Assembly (NCBI GenBank): GCA_965116055.1
Contig: OZ220466.1
Span: 682,001-746,000 of the forward strand
Reading direction: 5' to 3'
Length of the DNA stretch: 64,000 bases
Source: Bin55 sp965116055
GTDB taxonomy: Bacteria; Pseudomonadota; Gammaproteobacteria; Pseudomonadales; Azotimanducaceae
The position numbers and the translations under genes were made by a program. Positions 33,989 through 46,314 of the stretch are shown one piece after another (positions within the stretch are counted from its first letter, which is position 1; every line of letters starts with the position of its first letter). The notes below the pieces were generated by a model. That model did not search any database. It was not told the origin of the DNA and saw only the letters and a list, made by a program, of their open reading frames with translations.

Positions 33989-35593
33989 ATGGGGTTTAAA
34001 GAAGTAAAGAGTGCGGTCGAATCGATCGCCAACGAGAAAGGTATTCAGGAAAACGTTGTATTCGAGGCGATCGAATCGGCATTATCGGTTGCGACGAAGC
34101 GAAGGCACGGCCCCGAGAAAGAGTTCCGCGTCGCGATTGATTGGGAACACGACAAACAATCAACTTTTCGTATCTGGCACGTTGTCGACCCCGACGATAT
34201 GCCTTTCTATGTACAAGAAGATCAATCTGGCGACAAACTGGAGGAAGAACGGATTCCATTTAATCCAGATGCCCATCTAACCCTGGCGCAAGCACGTGAA
34301 CGATCTCCTTCGCTGGAAATCGGTCAGTCTTGGGAAGAACCCCATGAAAATGTCAATATGGGTCGTATCGTTGCGCAGATCTCCAAGCAAGTCATCAACC
34401 AGGAAGTTCGTCGCGCCGAACGAGAGCGCATCATTGCTGAATATCGACCGAAAATTGGTGAACTGATCACAGGAAAAGTATCGCGCTTTTTAACTAACAA
34501 TAAGACGAAAGAAACCAGGTCGGTGATACTGGAACTGCCGCAAATGGCAGAAGGTCGCCTTGACCGCGAAAACTTGATTCCTATTGGCGATGGCAAGCGT
34601 GAGATCCTTCATAAAGACGACCAAGTTAAAGCCTATCTTTTGGATGTCACGGCCGAGGATCGGGGCCAGAATCTCATTTTGTCGCGAACTGATGACGGCA
34701 TGTTGGTGGAGTTGTTCAAGCGCGAGATTCCTGAAGTCCATGAGGATGTGATCAAAATTCGAGGCGTCGCGCGTTCGCCAGGACGCCGTGCGAAAGTTGC
34801 GGTGAGTACGAACGACCAGCGCATTGACGCGGTGGGCTCATGCGTTGGAATTAAAGGTTCTCGCATTCAAAGCATCTCAAGCGAGATTTGCGGCGAGAAG
34901 ATTGATGTTTTCTTGTGGTCCGAAGATCCGGCCGAATTCGTTCTTAATGCGATGGCGCCTGCTCGTATCCAACGTATTGAAATAGACGAAGAGTCGCATG
35001 CAATGGACCTAGTAGTCGAAGAACACCAGAGCGGTTCTGCCATTGGTGAGCACGGCATGAATGTCCGGCTAGCTTCCGAGATCACGGGGTGGACGTTAAA
35101 GGTCGTCACACGCGAGAAGTACGATGAAAAAGTTCTACGACAAGAAAATTACACGGTCAATCGCTTCGTTAAAGCGCTGGAGATTGAAAACAAGGTAGCC
35201 AAGGATTTGTTCGATGCAGGTTATGTCAATTTAGAGCAAGTTGGAGAAGCGACGACGGAGGAGCTTGCGCTTGCATCAAGATCGCTTGATGCCGGAACGG
35301 CACAAGTGATGATTGATCGTGCAGGTGATATCCTGCTTGACGAAGTGCTATCGGGCGAAACGAAAGAAGGTACCGCCGTACCAGCTGACGATTTGCGTTA
35401 TATGAAAGGGATGGACGATGTATTAGCGAGCCTCTTGGCGGCTAACGGTGTCGTCACGATGGATGATTTAGCTGAGCTTTCGATTGACGAGTTGCTTGAC
35501 ATAGACGAGACGATCGAAGAGAAACGTGCGGGTGAACTCATTGTTACGGCGCGTAGACCATGGTTCGAAGACGAAAAAGCAAGCAACGGTTGA
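33989..35593 (+). CDS. nusA: Transcription termination/antitermination factor NusA
   Basis: NusA binds RNA polymerase and nascent RNA to tune pausing, termination and rRNA antitermination. The 534 residues follow the standard layout: an RNAP-binding N-terminal domain to about 125, S1 (about 135-200), two KH domains (about 200-345, with V-G-S-C-V-G-I-K-G-S-R-I-Q and S-G-S-A-I-G-E-H-G-M-N-V). Two acidic C-terminal repeats follow, the second with D-D-V-L-A-S-L-L-A. The boxA sites in the rRNA operon of this window are a likely point of action. Confidence 0.97.
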   Translation: MGFKEVKSAVESIANEKGIQENVVFEAIESALSVATKRRHGPEKEFRVAIDWEHDKQSTFRIWHVVDPDDMPFYVQEDQSGDKLEEERIPFNPDAHLTLAQARERSPSLEIGQSWEEPHENVNMGRIVAQISKQVINQEVRRAERERIIAEYRPKIGELITGKVSRFLTNNKTKETRSVILELPQMAEGRLDRENLIPIGDGKREILHKDDQVKAYLLDVTAEDRGQNLILSRTDDGMLVELFKREIPEVHEDVIKIRGVARSPGRRAKVAVSTNDQRIDAVGSCVGIKGSRIQSISSEICGEKIDVFLWSEDPAEFVLNAMAPARIQRIEIDEESHAMDLVVEEHQSGSAIGEHGMNVRLASEITGWTLKVVTREKYDEKVLRQENYTVNRFVKALEIENKVAKDLFDAGYVNLEQVGEATTEELALASRSLDAGTAQVMIDRAGDILLDEVLSGETKEGTAVPADDLRYMKGMDDVLASLLAANGVVTMDDLAELSIDELLDIDETIEEKRAGELIVTARRPWFEDEKASNG

Positions 35594-35622
35594 TTGCCAC
35601 AATTGCAGAGGTAACTGTCTAA

Positions 35623-38223
35623 ATGCCCACTCGTACGGTAACGCAAGTCGCAGCGAGTTTTAAGAAGACGCCCGCTGAGGTCGTCAAACTGGCAACTGAG
35701 TTAGGGATTGATTGTTCCGATACGAATGCGGAGCTTGATTTATCTGCGATTAAAGCTCTAGGTGCTGCGATTAAAGGTGGTAAGAGCGTACCGGTCGCTC
35801 CTAAGCCGACTCATCCGCCTCGCGTTGCTGCAGAACATCAGATTCAGCGTAAACAAAACGCGAGTTCGCGTGTGAACCGCAATCAAATGTACGGCGGTCG
35901 CACGAATAGTGGTGCGGCGACGGTGGTTGTGAAGATGGGAGCAGGTCGGAGTGCTCCAGCAACTGCACGGAGTGATGCCACTGCACCGCCAGGCCAGCGA
36001 AGCGGACTGACTCGAGCGCGGGACGCGAGCAGTGAGCTCAAACGTCAGGCGGCTCAGATTCGCGAAGAACAAGAACGTCGCCGCGAAGCGGAACGACAAG
36101 ATCAGGAAGAGCGTGAGCGACGGCTTCAAGCTCGTAAAAACGAAGAGCAACGCAAGCGCGAAGCTGAAGAAGCGAAACGACGCAAAGAGGAACGCGCAAA
36201 GCAACAGAAAACTCTCCAGCCTGCGAAATCGGAGCCGGAACGTGCGACGCGCCCGGTCAAACAAAAAGACACGCCTTCGCGAGGTTGGCAACGCGGCAAC
36301 GTTAATCGCGCTGGCGGGCGAAACGGCCGGCGCAGTGGATTGCGGGAGTTTACGAAAGGCGAAGACGATCGTAGTCGAGTACCGCGCGCCGGACGGCGTC
36401 GAGGTCCGATCAGACCTCTTGATCGGGTTTCGGATCTGGAACAAGGTGGTGGGTTTCAACGGCCGGAAGCGTTCGTCGTGCGCGAGGTCGAAATCGGCGA
36501 GTCCATTGCGGTTGGTCATCTCGCGCAAGCGATGTCGATTAAGGCGACTGAACTTATCAAGAAGTTGATGGACCTCGGTGTGATGGTCACGATCAATGCA
36601 GTGTTGGATCAAGACACGGCATCCTTGATCGTAGAAGAGTTCGGACACAAAGTTAAGTTAGCTACCACCCAAGAAGAAGAGCTCATTGAAGCCACCAAGG
36701 TCGAAGGCGAGGAGTTTCCTCGCCCGCCCGTCGTTACGGTGATGGGGCACGTTGATCATGGAAAGACATCTCTACTTGACTACATTCGTAAAACGAAAGT
36801 CGCTGCAGGCGAAGCAGGCGGTATTACGCAACACATAGGCGCATACCACCTAACGACAGCCCATGGTGAGATCACGTTTCTTGACACACCAGGCCACGCT
36901 GCGTTTTCCGCAATGCGCGCCCGTGGTGCTCATTCGACTGATATTGTCGTGTTAGTCTGTGCGGCCAACGATGGTGTCATGCCACAGACGCAGGAAGCTG
37001 TCAATCACGCACAAGCGGCAGACGTACCGATGGTGGTTGCGGTCAATAAGATCGACCTTGATAGCGCCGATCCGCAACGCGTGCGCGGTGAATTAGCAAG
37101 ACTTGAGGTTATTCCTGAAGAATTCGGCGGGACAACGCAATTCATCAACGTTTCCGCGGAGACAGGCGAAGGTATTGATGATCTCCTGGAAGCGATTTCC
37201 GCCCAAGCGGAAATACTCGAGTTGAAAGCTGTTCCTGAAGCAGCGGGGCGCGGGTTGGTTATCGAATCGAAACTTGAACGTGGCCGCGGCGCCGTCGTCT
37301 CGCTATTGGTGCAAAACGGCACGCTGAAACAAGGCGATGTCGTTATCGCCGGCGAATACTACGGGAAAGTTCGCTCACTCGTGGACGATCAAGGCCGCAA
37401 GATTAAGAGCGCTGGTCCAGCGATCCCGGTCGAGGTTCTTGGTTTCAATGGCACGCCCGAAGCTGGCGAAGGTTTCTCGGTTTCACCGGATGAAAGACAG
37501 GCGCGCCAGCTTGCCGAAACCCGAGCGCATAAGAGTCAAAAACAACAACATCAGATTCAGCAGAAAGCCCGTTTGGACGATATGTTCAAGCATTTGGGTA
37601 AAGGCGAGAAACGCGTGCTCCATGTGGTTTTGAAGGCCGATGTGAGAGGTTCACTGGAAGCCATTACACATGCATTTGGCGAGATTGGCAACGACGAAGT
37701 CTCAGTACAGGTACTTGGTTCCGGGATTGGTGGAATCAACGAATCGGACATCAATATGGCGTTGACCTACGACGCCATGGTCTTCGGCTTCAATGTACGG
37801 GCTGATAAACCAGCGAAAGCGTTGATTGATCGCAATCGCATGGAAGTGCGCTACTATCAAGTGATTTACGAATTGCTTGACGATGTTAAAGCGATGCTCT
37901 CTGATATGTTGATACCGGAAGAGCGCGAGGAAATCGTCGGTACGGCCGAAGTGCGCGAGGTCTTTACGTCACCTCGTTTCGGTCAGGTTGCGGGCTGTTT
38001 GGTAGTGGAAGGTACGGTATTTCGCAACAAGAGAATCCGTGTGTTGCGCGATAACACCGTTATTTACGAAGGCGAGCTTGAATCTTTGCGTCGTTTCAAA
38101 GACGATGTTCAGGAAGTGAACAATGGCATTGAGTGCGGTATCGGCGTTCGGAATTACAACGATGTACGTCAGGGCGATTTAATTGAGGTATACGAAACTC
38201 GACAAGTCGCGCGCGCGTTGTGA
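35623..38223 (+). CDS. infB: Translation initiation factor IF-2
   Basis: IF-2 is the GTPase that places fMet-tRNA on the 30S subunit and promotes subunit joining. The 866 residues include an IF2_N domain at the start, a long, highly charged Arg/Glu/Lys-rich linker (about 130-270), a second IF2_N domain, then the G domain. G1 is G-H-V-D-H-G-K-T at residues 375-382, followed by D-T-P-G-H and N-K-I-D. The C-terminal fMet-binding domain ends the protein. Its stop overlaps the GTG of rbfA. Confidence 0.98.
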   Translation: MPTRTVTQVAASFKKTPAEVVKLATELGIDCSDTNAELDLSAIKALGAAIKGGKSVPVAPKPTHPPRVAAEHQIQRKQNASSRVNRNQMYGGRTNSGAATVVVKMGAGRSAPATARSDATAPPGQRSGLTRARDASSELKRQAAQIREEQERRREAERQDQEERERRLQARKNEEQRKREAEEAKRRKEERAKQQKTLQPAKSEPERATRPVKQKDTPSRGWQRGNVNRAGGRNGRRSGLREFTKGEDDRSRVPRAGRRRGPIRPLDRVSDLEQGGGFQRPEAFVVREVEIGESIAVGHLAQAMSIKATELIKKLMDLGVMVTINAVLDQDTASLIVEEFGHKVKLATTQEEELIEATKVEGEEFPRPPVVTVMGHVDHGKTSLLDYIRKTKVAAGEAGGITQHIGAYHLTTAHGEITFLDTPGHAAFSAMRARGAHSTDIVVLVCAANDGVMPQTQEAVNHAQAADVPMVVAVNKIDLDSADPQRVRGELARLEVIPEEFGGTTQFINVSAETGEGIDDLLEAISAQAEILELKAVPEAAGRGLVIESKLERGRGAVVSLLVQNGTLKQGDVVIAGEYYGKVRSLVDDQGRKIKSAGPAIPVEVLGFNGTPEAGEGFSVSPDERQARQLAETRAHKSQKQQHQIQQKARLDDMFKHLGKGEKRVLHVVLKADVRGSLEAITHAFGEIGNDEVSVQVLGSGIGGINESDINMALTYDAMVFGFNVRADKPAKALIDRNRMEVRYYQVIYELLDDVKAMLSDMLIPEEREEIVGTAEVREVFTSPRFGQVAGCLVVEGTVFRNKRIRVLRDNTVIYEGELESLRRFKDDVQEVNNGIECGIGVRNYNDVRQGDLIEVYETRQVARAL

Positions 38224-38609
38224 ATCGGAAACAAAAGTTATTCCAGCGTCCAAAGCAATTCGGGCGCGAGCTGCGGGTCGGTGATTTCATTCGTATCGAA
38301 ATGACTGATCTTCTTCGTAATGCCATGCGCGATCCACGTGTCGACGCGTCCCTATTAACGATCGCAGATGTCAAAGTATCGCGCGATTTAGCCTATGCGG
38401 ATATATACGTGTCGTATCACGGCCGCACCGAGAGTACGTCCGAAGCAGTGATTCTTGATGTCATGCAACGAGCGGCCGGTTTTTTTCGTTCGAAGCTGGC
38501 GCAACGTCACAGTATGCGCGTGACTCCGTCATTGCGCTTTCATGTCGACAAGACTGAAGAGAAGGCTAATCGTCTTGAGGCGTTGTTAGCGCAGTCACGA
38601 CAATCGTAG
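38220..38609 (+). CDS. rbfA: Ribosome-binding factor A
   Basis: RbfA is a KH-fold 30S assembly factor important in the cold. The 129 residues include R-V-G-D-F-I-R-I-E-M, R-D-P-R-V, V-K-V-S-R-D-L-A-Y-A-D-I-Y-V and R-V-T-P-S-L-R-F-H-V-D. Start is GTG, sharing four bases with the infB stop. truB follows immediately after the stop. Confidence 0.95.
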   Translation: MNRKQKLFQRPKQFGRELRVGDFIRIEMTDLLRNAMRDPRVDASLLTIADVKVSRDLAYADIYVSYHGRTESTSEAVILDVMQRAAGFFRSKLAQRHSMRVTPSLRFHVDKTEEKANRLEALLAQSRQS

Positions 38610-39530
38610 ATGGGTCGGCGTTTGCGTTCGCGCGGCCGTGTCGTTGATGGGGTGGTGCTACTGGATAAGCCATACGGATGGACATCTAACGTCGCTGTCC
38701 AACGCGTTAAAAGGTTATTTAATGCGCGGAAGGTTGGACACACGGGAACGCTTGACCAACGCGCAACCGGTGTCTTGCCCTTATGCTTTGGCGAAGCGAC
38801 GAAATTCTCGAAATACGGGTTAGACGCGAATAAGTCCTATCGCGTCGTTGTGCAACTTGGCGTCGCAACGGCGACCGGCGACACAGAAGGCGCTGTGATT
38901 GCGGAAAGGCCAGTTCCGACGTTAGGTCGCGGATATGTAGAAGACAAGCTAGAAGCCTTCCGCGGCTATATTAGCCAGGTGCCGTCCATGTATTCGGCGA
39001 TTAAACGAAACGGACAGCGGCTTTATAAGCTAGCTCGTCAAGGGGTGGAAGTCGAACGCGCCCCGCGGGGGATTACTATCTACCGCAATGAGATCATGCG
39101 AATGTGTCGCGACACGATTGAGCTTGAGATTGATTGTTCTAAAGGTACCTACATTAGAACCCTGGTCACAGACTTGGGCGAAGCGTTGGGTTGTGGGGCA
39201 CATGTTGCCGAATTAAAGCGAATTCGAGTAGGACACTTTGATATTGAAGATTGTGTTAGTTACGATCGCTTGCTGGATGCTAAGAACGGAGGCGATCTTA
39301 TGGCGCACCTAAGCCCTATTTCTTCCATGATTGAGGGTTGGGCTGATATAAAATTACCGTGTCCCACAGCTTATCTTGTGCGACAGGGGCAGGCTGTGGC
39401 CGTCCCTCCACGCTCTCCTACGCGCGGGTGGGTAAAACTACTCGAAGAACGCGCCGACGGCGAGTTAACTTTTTTAGGTGTAGGCGAAATCCAGGGCGGG
39501 CGTTTAGCCCCTCGTCGGCTTGTAACCTAA
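38610..39530 (+). CDS. truB: tRNA pseudouridine-55 synthase TruB
   Basis: TruB makes pseudouridine 55 in the T loop of tRNAs. The 306 residues include K-P-Y-G-W-T-S, then K-V-G-H-T-G-T-L-D-Q with the catalytic Asp49, followed by Y-R-V-V-V-Q-L-G-V-A-T-A-T-G-D-T-E-G and G-T-Y-I-R-T-L. The usual residue after the aspartate is Pro; here it is Gln, a tolerated-looking change. ATG directly follows the rbfA stop. Confidence 0.96.
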   Translation: MGRRLRSRGRVVDGVVLLDKPYGWTSNVAVQRVKRLFNARKVGHTGTLDQRATGVLPLCFGEATKFSKYGLDANKSYRVVVQLGVATATGDTEGAVIAERPVPTLGRGYVEDKLEAFRGYISQVPSMYSAIKRNGQRLYKLARQGVEVERAPRGITIYRNEIMRMCRDTIELEIDCSKGTYIRTLVTDLGEALGCGAHVAELKRIRVGHFDIEDCVSYDRLLDAKNGGDLMAHLSPISSMIEGWADIKLPCPTAYLVRQGQAVAVPPRSPTRGWVKLLEERADGELTFLGVGEIQGGRLAPRRLVT

Positions 39531-39557
39531 ATCAAATCACCATTCTATTGAGCAAAC

Positions 39558-39827
39558 ATGGCATTAACCGCCGAGACTAAACAGAAAGTCGTTTCTGAGT
39601 ACCAACGGAGCGAAAACGATACTGGTTCACCAGAAGTCCAGATCGCTCTGCTAACCGCAAATATAAATTCCCTTCAGGAGCATTTCACTACGCATAAAGG
39701 CGACCATCATTCGCGACGAGGATTGAAAGCGATGGTGGATCAGCGACGAAAGTTGCTTGATTATCTGAATAGGAACGAATACGAACGCTATGCAAAGTTG
39801 ATACAGAGACTAGGTCTCCGTCGGTAG
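39558..39827 (+). CDS. rpsO: 30S ribosomal protein S15
   Basis: S15 binds 16S rRNA early in 30S assembly. The 89-residue product is standard length, with T-G-S-P-E-V-Q-I-A-L-L-T, H-x-x-D-H-H-S-R-R-G-L and L-D-Y-L. rpsO and pnp are adjacent, as in most proteobacteria. Confidence 0.98.
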   Translation: MALTAETKQKVVSEYQRSENDTGSPEVQIALLTANINSLQEHFTTHKGDHHSRRGLKAMVDQRRKLLDYLNRNEYERYAKLIQRLGLRR

Positions 39828-39841
39828 CTACGGAGTAAATA

Positions 39842-41964
39842 TTGAGTATTGTTCGAGAGCAATTTGAGCTAGCGGGAGAAACCGTTGTACTAGAAACAGG
39901 TCGTGTCGCAAGACAAGCGACCGGTGCGGTTATGGCTAGCATGGGAGATACGGTTGTGCTATGCACGGTTGTAGGTAATCCCAATCCACGACCAGGTCAG
40001 GATTTTTTTCCACTGACGGTTAATTATCAGGAGAAAATGTTTGCTGCCGGGAAGATACCTGGCGGTTTTTTTCGTCGCGAAGGCAGGCCGGCCGAAAAGG
40101 AAACGTTGACTAGTCGGTTAATTGACCGACCGTTGCGACCACTGTTTCCCAAGGGCTTCTTGAACGAAGTCCACGTCGTTGCTACCGTCTTGTCGGCTGA
40201 TAAAAAGCACGATCCGGACATACTTGCAATGATCGGCTGTTCAGCTGCTCTGGCGATATCGGGTATTCCTTTTAATGGGCCTATTGGTGCGAACCGCGTG
40301 GGCTTTGACCCGACTGAAAACCTTTACCTTCTCAATCCGTCGTATGAACAGCTTGCTGAATCGCACCTCAACATGATCGTCGCAGGCACGGAAGCTGCTG
40401 TATTGATGGTTGAATCGGAAGCGCAGGAACTGGCTGAAGATACCATGCTTGGGGCTGTGTTATTTGCCCATCATGAAATGCAAGTTCAAATTGACGCGAT
40501 TAAGCGATTAGCGGACCAAGCTGGAAAGCCTGCTTGGACATTCACACTGCCGCCAACGGATGACGAGTTAACAGATGCGGTGGTCGCAAGCGTAGGCGAG
40601 CAATTAGGCGACGCGTATCGAATAACTGATAAACGAGCGCGAATGACGCAGGTTGATACATTGAGAACTGGCGCGATTGAGGAACTTAGCGAGACCTACG
40701 GTGGGGATGAAGTCGCTGCAGCTATTTCAGCGCTAGAAAAGAAGATTGTGCGCGAGCGCGTACTAAATAGCGAGCCACGGATTGATGGGCGATCAACCAC
40801 GGACGTTCGTAAGCTGGATATTGAAGTGGATATGCTGCCGCGAGCGCACGGCTCAGCATTGTTTCAACGCGGGGAGACTCAAGCCATAGTCGTTGCTACC
40901 CTAGGCCCCGAGAAGGATTCAGCGCTGATTGAGGGGTTAACTGGAACTAATTACGACAAGTTCCTCTTGCACTACAACTTTCCACCGTATAGTGTAGGCG
41001 AGGCTGGCATGCTCGGTTCACCCAAACGACGCGAGATCGGTCACGGTCGGTTAGCGCGCCGAGCTATTGAGCCTATGTTACCTGACTTGACCGAATATCC
41101 GTATACGGTTCGGGTGGTGTCTGAAATTACGGAAAGTAACGGGTCAAGTTCGATGGCAAGCGTCTGCGGTACGTCTTTGGCACTGATGGACGCGGGTGTG
41201 CCGATTCGTTCTGCCGTGGCTGGTGTGGCTATGGGCTTGGTGTTGGAAGGCGACCGCTCGGCGATATTGACCGACATTCTCGGGGATGAAGACCATTTAG
41301 GTGACATGGACTTTAAGGTTGCAGGTACTTCGCAAGGCATCACTGCCTTGCAAATGGATATCAAGATTGATGGCATCACCGACACGATCATGGAACAAGC
41401 CCTCAACCAAGCGCACGATGCGAGACTTCACATACTGAATAGTATGAATATGGTCATCGCGGAAGCGCGTCCGGAACCGCCTGCTAACGCACCGTCCACC
41501 GACATCATGAATATTGCGCCGGATAAAGTTCGCGACGTCATAGGTAAGGGTGGTGCGGTCATTAAATCGATTCAAGCTGACACAAATGCCATCGTTGATC
41601 TCAAGGACGACGGGACGGTTACGATTTTTGCGGAGACTCGGTCTGATCTAGACGATGCCAAAGCGCGTATTGAAGCGATCGTTGCAGATCCGGAAATCGG
41701 TGAGATCTACGAAGGCACCGTGCAGCGTATTGAGCAGTATGGCGCTTTTGTCAATTTCTTACCCGGGAAAGACGGCTTGCTCCATATTTCGCAAGTTGCG
41801 TACGAACGAATCGAAAACATTCGCGACCATCTCAGTGAAAGTCAGAAAGTCCGGGTCAGGGTGACAGAGATCGACAACCGCGGACGCATTTCTTTGACGA
41901 TGAAAGGCGTTGAGCAGGATGAGCCTGCTTCTCCTGGGACGAGTGCAGAAGACGCTTCGTTCGG

Positions 41965-41968
<4 letters not shown>
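39842..41968 (+). CDS. pnp: Polyribonucleotide nucleotidyltransferase (PNPase)
   Basis: PNPase degrades RNA 3' to 5' using phosphate. The 708 residues hold two RNase PH domains joined by a helical region, then KH (about 555-615, with D-V-I-G-K-G-G-A-V-I-K) and S1 (about 620-690, with G-A-F-V-N-F). Start is TTG at 39842 with GGAG upstream. Its end overlaps the end of acs on the opposite strand by four bases. Confidence 0.97.
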
Positions 41969-43902
<1,934 letters not shown>

Positions 43903-43920
43903 ATGGAATAGAGGTTAGGG

Positions 43921-45459
43921 TTATTTTTGACGTGTCTTGATTTTACGAACCTGCTTGGTTAGTAGCGCATTTGAGGGTGGTGGACCATTCGGGGCGAGCG
44001 CAGCGTCAACTTCCGCTGCGATCAATTTGCTGCGTTCGACTCCCCATTGATCAAATGGGTTGATTTGCCAAAGATGACCAAGGCAGGCGACTTTGTGCTC
44101 AAATAGTGCGATGAGCATCCCAAGCGTGGTTGCGTCAGTTTGGTCTAGCAGTATCAGAGTTGAGCCATGTCCGCCCTGAATCGTCTTTTCCGGGGCGGTT
44201 GCATCGGTATGCCCAAAAAACATCACTTGACGCTGGGCTAGGCAGTTTGCGAGCATCCATCGGTCTGTCGTATTCTGCACGGCAGCGGTCGCAATGAAGT
44301 CGGCACTAAAGGCGTGGGTGCCCTGATGCAGCCACTGATGCCAAGCATGCTGGCCGTCGGTTTCGTGGCCGCCCCAGACAACGCCAGTGGTGGGGTGGGA
44401 GACAGGCTGGTTTTGGGTCGTCATTGACTTGCCGAGACTTTCCATTTCTAACTGTTGGAGATAAGCGACAAGCCATCGCAAGTTCGCGCTGTAGGCTAAC
44501 ACCGCATGCGAGGCCACGCCAAGACAATTTGTATTCCAGAAGGCGAGCAATGCGAGCATGACAGGGGCGTTTCGTGCACTTGGCATGGCTGAGGCATGGC
44601 AATCCATAGCTGCTGCACCTTGGCGTAGTTGGTTGAACCGTTTGGGACCTAAGGCGAGCACGACTGGGAGACCCATAGCTGACCAAACCGAAAAGCGCCC
44701 GCCGACTTCTTGAGGCACCTGAAATCGATGGCCGGGTAGGGCGGAAAGGCTTGCATCGTTCGATGAGATCAACACAAAATTGGAGGCAAGCGCACTGGAT
44801 TGATTGGTTCGTTCGGCAAACCATTGCCGCACGGTCTGGTAGTTTTGCTGTGTTTCCGGGGTCGTAAACGACTTTGATGCTACGATAACGAGCGTGGTCG
44901 AAGGCGTAAGTGCTCGGAGGGTTGGCTCAACTAGGCTCGTATGCGTGCTTGACAGAAAATGTATGCGTAAGCGCGTGCTAGCTAGCGCATCGCAAAGGAA
45001 TTGTTGTCCTAGATGGCTCCCACCGATCCCGATGTGAAGAATGTCTGTGAAAGGCTCGCCGCTATAGCTTCTCAAATTGGCGTTAAGTATGCGGTTCGCG
45101 AAGTCAAGTAGATTGATGTGTGCTTGTTGTACTTGTGCGTCGAAAAGTTCGTTCTTGGTAGGCGTTCCACGCATGGCTGAGTGCAGGGCGGCGCGGTTCT
45201 CGCTGACGTTTATCGTATTGCCTGCGAATTGTTGGCGCAATTGACCCGGAAGATCAAGGCGGTCGCCCAGTTCGCTTAACAATCGAAGAACCTCGTCGTC
45301 CGCGCGTTGCAAGGACCAATCGAGTGACAGGCCATCAACGGAGAGCGAAAGGTTCTCGGGATCCTCACTGCTTGGTTGATAAGAGTCAGGACGCCGATTT
45401 CGGTGAGTCCGTCCTGCTGCTTGGAGCCGGCGCATAAGCTGCGCGACGGCGGAATCCAT
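43921..45459 (-). CDS. pgi: Glucose-6-phosphate isomerase
   Basis: Pgi interconverts glucose-6-phosphate and fructose-6-phosphate. I start at the ATG 45459, one base after panC ends, giving 512 residues. The open frame runs 50 residues further into panC but reads as nonsense for the family. The signatures G-I-G-G-S-H-L-G and G-G-R-F-S-V-W-S-A-M-G-L-P-V are present, with the substrate-binding C-terminal K-V-x-x-L-G segment and W-x-x-N-P-F-D-Q-W-G-V-E. It is somewhat shorter than the E. coli enzyme. Confidence 0.94.
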   Translation of the reverse strand: MDSAVAQLMRRLQAAGRTHRNRRPDSYQPSSEDPENLSLSVDGLSLDWSLQRADDEVLRLLSELGDRLDLPGQLRQQFAGNTINVSENRAALHSAMRGTPTKNELFDAQVQQAHINLLDFANRILNANLRSYSGEPFTDILHIGIGGSHLGQQFLCDALASTRLRIHFLSSTHTSLVEPTLRALTPSTTLVIVASKSFTTPETQQNYQTVRQWFAERTNQSSALASNFVLISSNDASLSALPGHRFQVPQEVGGRFSVWSAMGLPVVLALGPKRFNQLRQGAAAMDCHASAMPSARNAPVMLALLAFWNTNCLGVASHAVLAYSANLRWLVAYLQQLEMESLGKSMTTQNQPVSHPTTGVVWGGHETDGQHAWHQWLHQGTHAFSADFIATAAVQNTTDRWMLANCLAQRQVMFFGHTDATAPEKTIQGGHGSTLILLDQTDATTLGMLIALFEHKVACLGHLWQINPFDQWGVERSKLIAAEVDAALAPNGPPPSNALLTKQVRKIKTRQK

Positions 45460-45460
45460 A

Positions 45461-46306
45461 CTATCGCACAACGCCGAGGTTATCGATGAGTCGCGTGCGA
45501 CCGAGCCGAGCAGCTGCGAATATACGCACTGGAGCTGTATCTGACTCGGGCGAACCCAGTGTATCCGGGTTGCGAATCGACAAATAATCAGGCTTAAAGC
45601 CAGCGGCACACAGTTTTTTCAGCGCGATTTGCTCTAACTCATCGTAAGATGTTGAACCTTCACGAAGATGGGTAGCGGTTTCGCGCAGTGTAAGGAACAA
45701 TATAGGCGCTTTTTCGCGTTCTTCTTGAGTAAGGTAACGATTGCGACTCGACATGGCCAAGCCATCTCGCTCGCGACAGGTAGGTACGCTGATTATTTGG
45801 ACGGGCATATCAAGTTGACTAACCATGCGTTTGATAATCGTTAGTTGTTGCCAATCTTTCTCCCCGAAAAATGCAAAATCAGGTTGGGCTATTTGAAATA
45901 ACTTGGTAACGACGGTGGTTACGCCGTCAAAATGACCTGGGCGACTTGCACCACAAAGTTCATTGCTGAGGTTCGGGACGGTGACTGTGGCGTGCTCGAA
46001 CTGTCCGTTCGGGTACATTTCTTTAATCGGTGGCGCAAACAGCAGATCAACATCGTAGCGTTCCAATTTCGCCGCGTCGTCTGTTAAGGTTCGGGGGTAG
46101 CTCGTAAAGTCCTCTTGAGGCCCGAACTGCATGGGATTGACGAAAATGGTCGCAATTGAGAAGGTGCAATGCTTACGACAGCAATCCACCAAGCGTAAAT
46201 GCCCGGCATGTAGATCACCCATCGTAGGTACAAGGCCTACGACTTTATTTAAGCCTTGGACGCGTCTACGGTCTCGTAGATTCTGAATCGTTTCGACGAC
46301 ATCCAT
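45461..46306 (-). CDS. panC: Pantothenate synthetase
   Basis: PanC joins pantoate and beta-alanine using ATP. The 281 residues carry the P-T-M-G-D-L-H-A-G-H motif (His33, His36) and the M-S-S-R-N-R-Y-L loop that closes the ATP site. It lies 8 bases after panB and 1 base before pgi. The panD gene that supplies beta-alanine is not next to it in this window. Confidence 0.96.
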   Translation of the reverse strand: MDVVETIQNLRDRRRVQGLNKVVGLVPTMGDLHAGHLRLVDCCRKHCTFSIATIFVNPMQFGPQEDFTSYPRTLTDDAAKLERYDVDLLFAPPIKEMYPNGQFEHATVTVPNLSNELCGASRPGHFDGVTTVVTKLFQIAQPDFAFFGEKDWQQLTIIKRMVSQLDMPVQIISVPTCRERDGLAMSSRNRYLTQEEREKAPILFLTLRETATHLREGSTSYDELEQIALKKLCAAGFKPDYLSIRNPDTLGSPESDTAPVRIFAAARLGRTRLIDNLGVVR

Positions 46307-46314
46307 GAGTCGTC

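Noticed and set aside
35758..36648. 296-residue minus-strand frame
   Set aside because: Antisense to the charged linker of infB; composition artefact.
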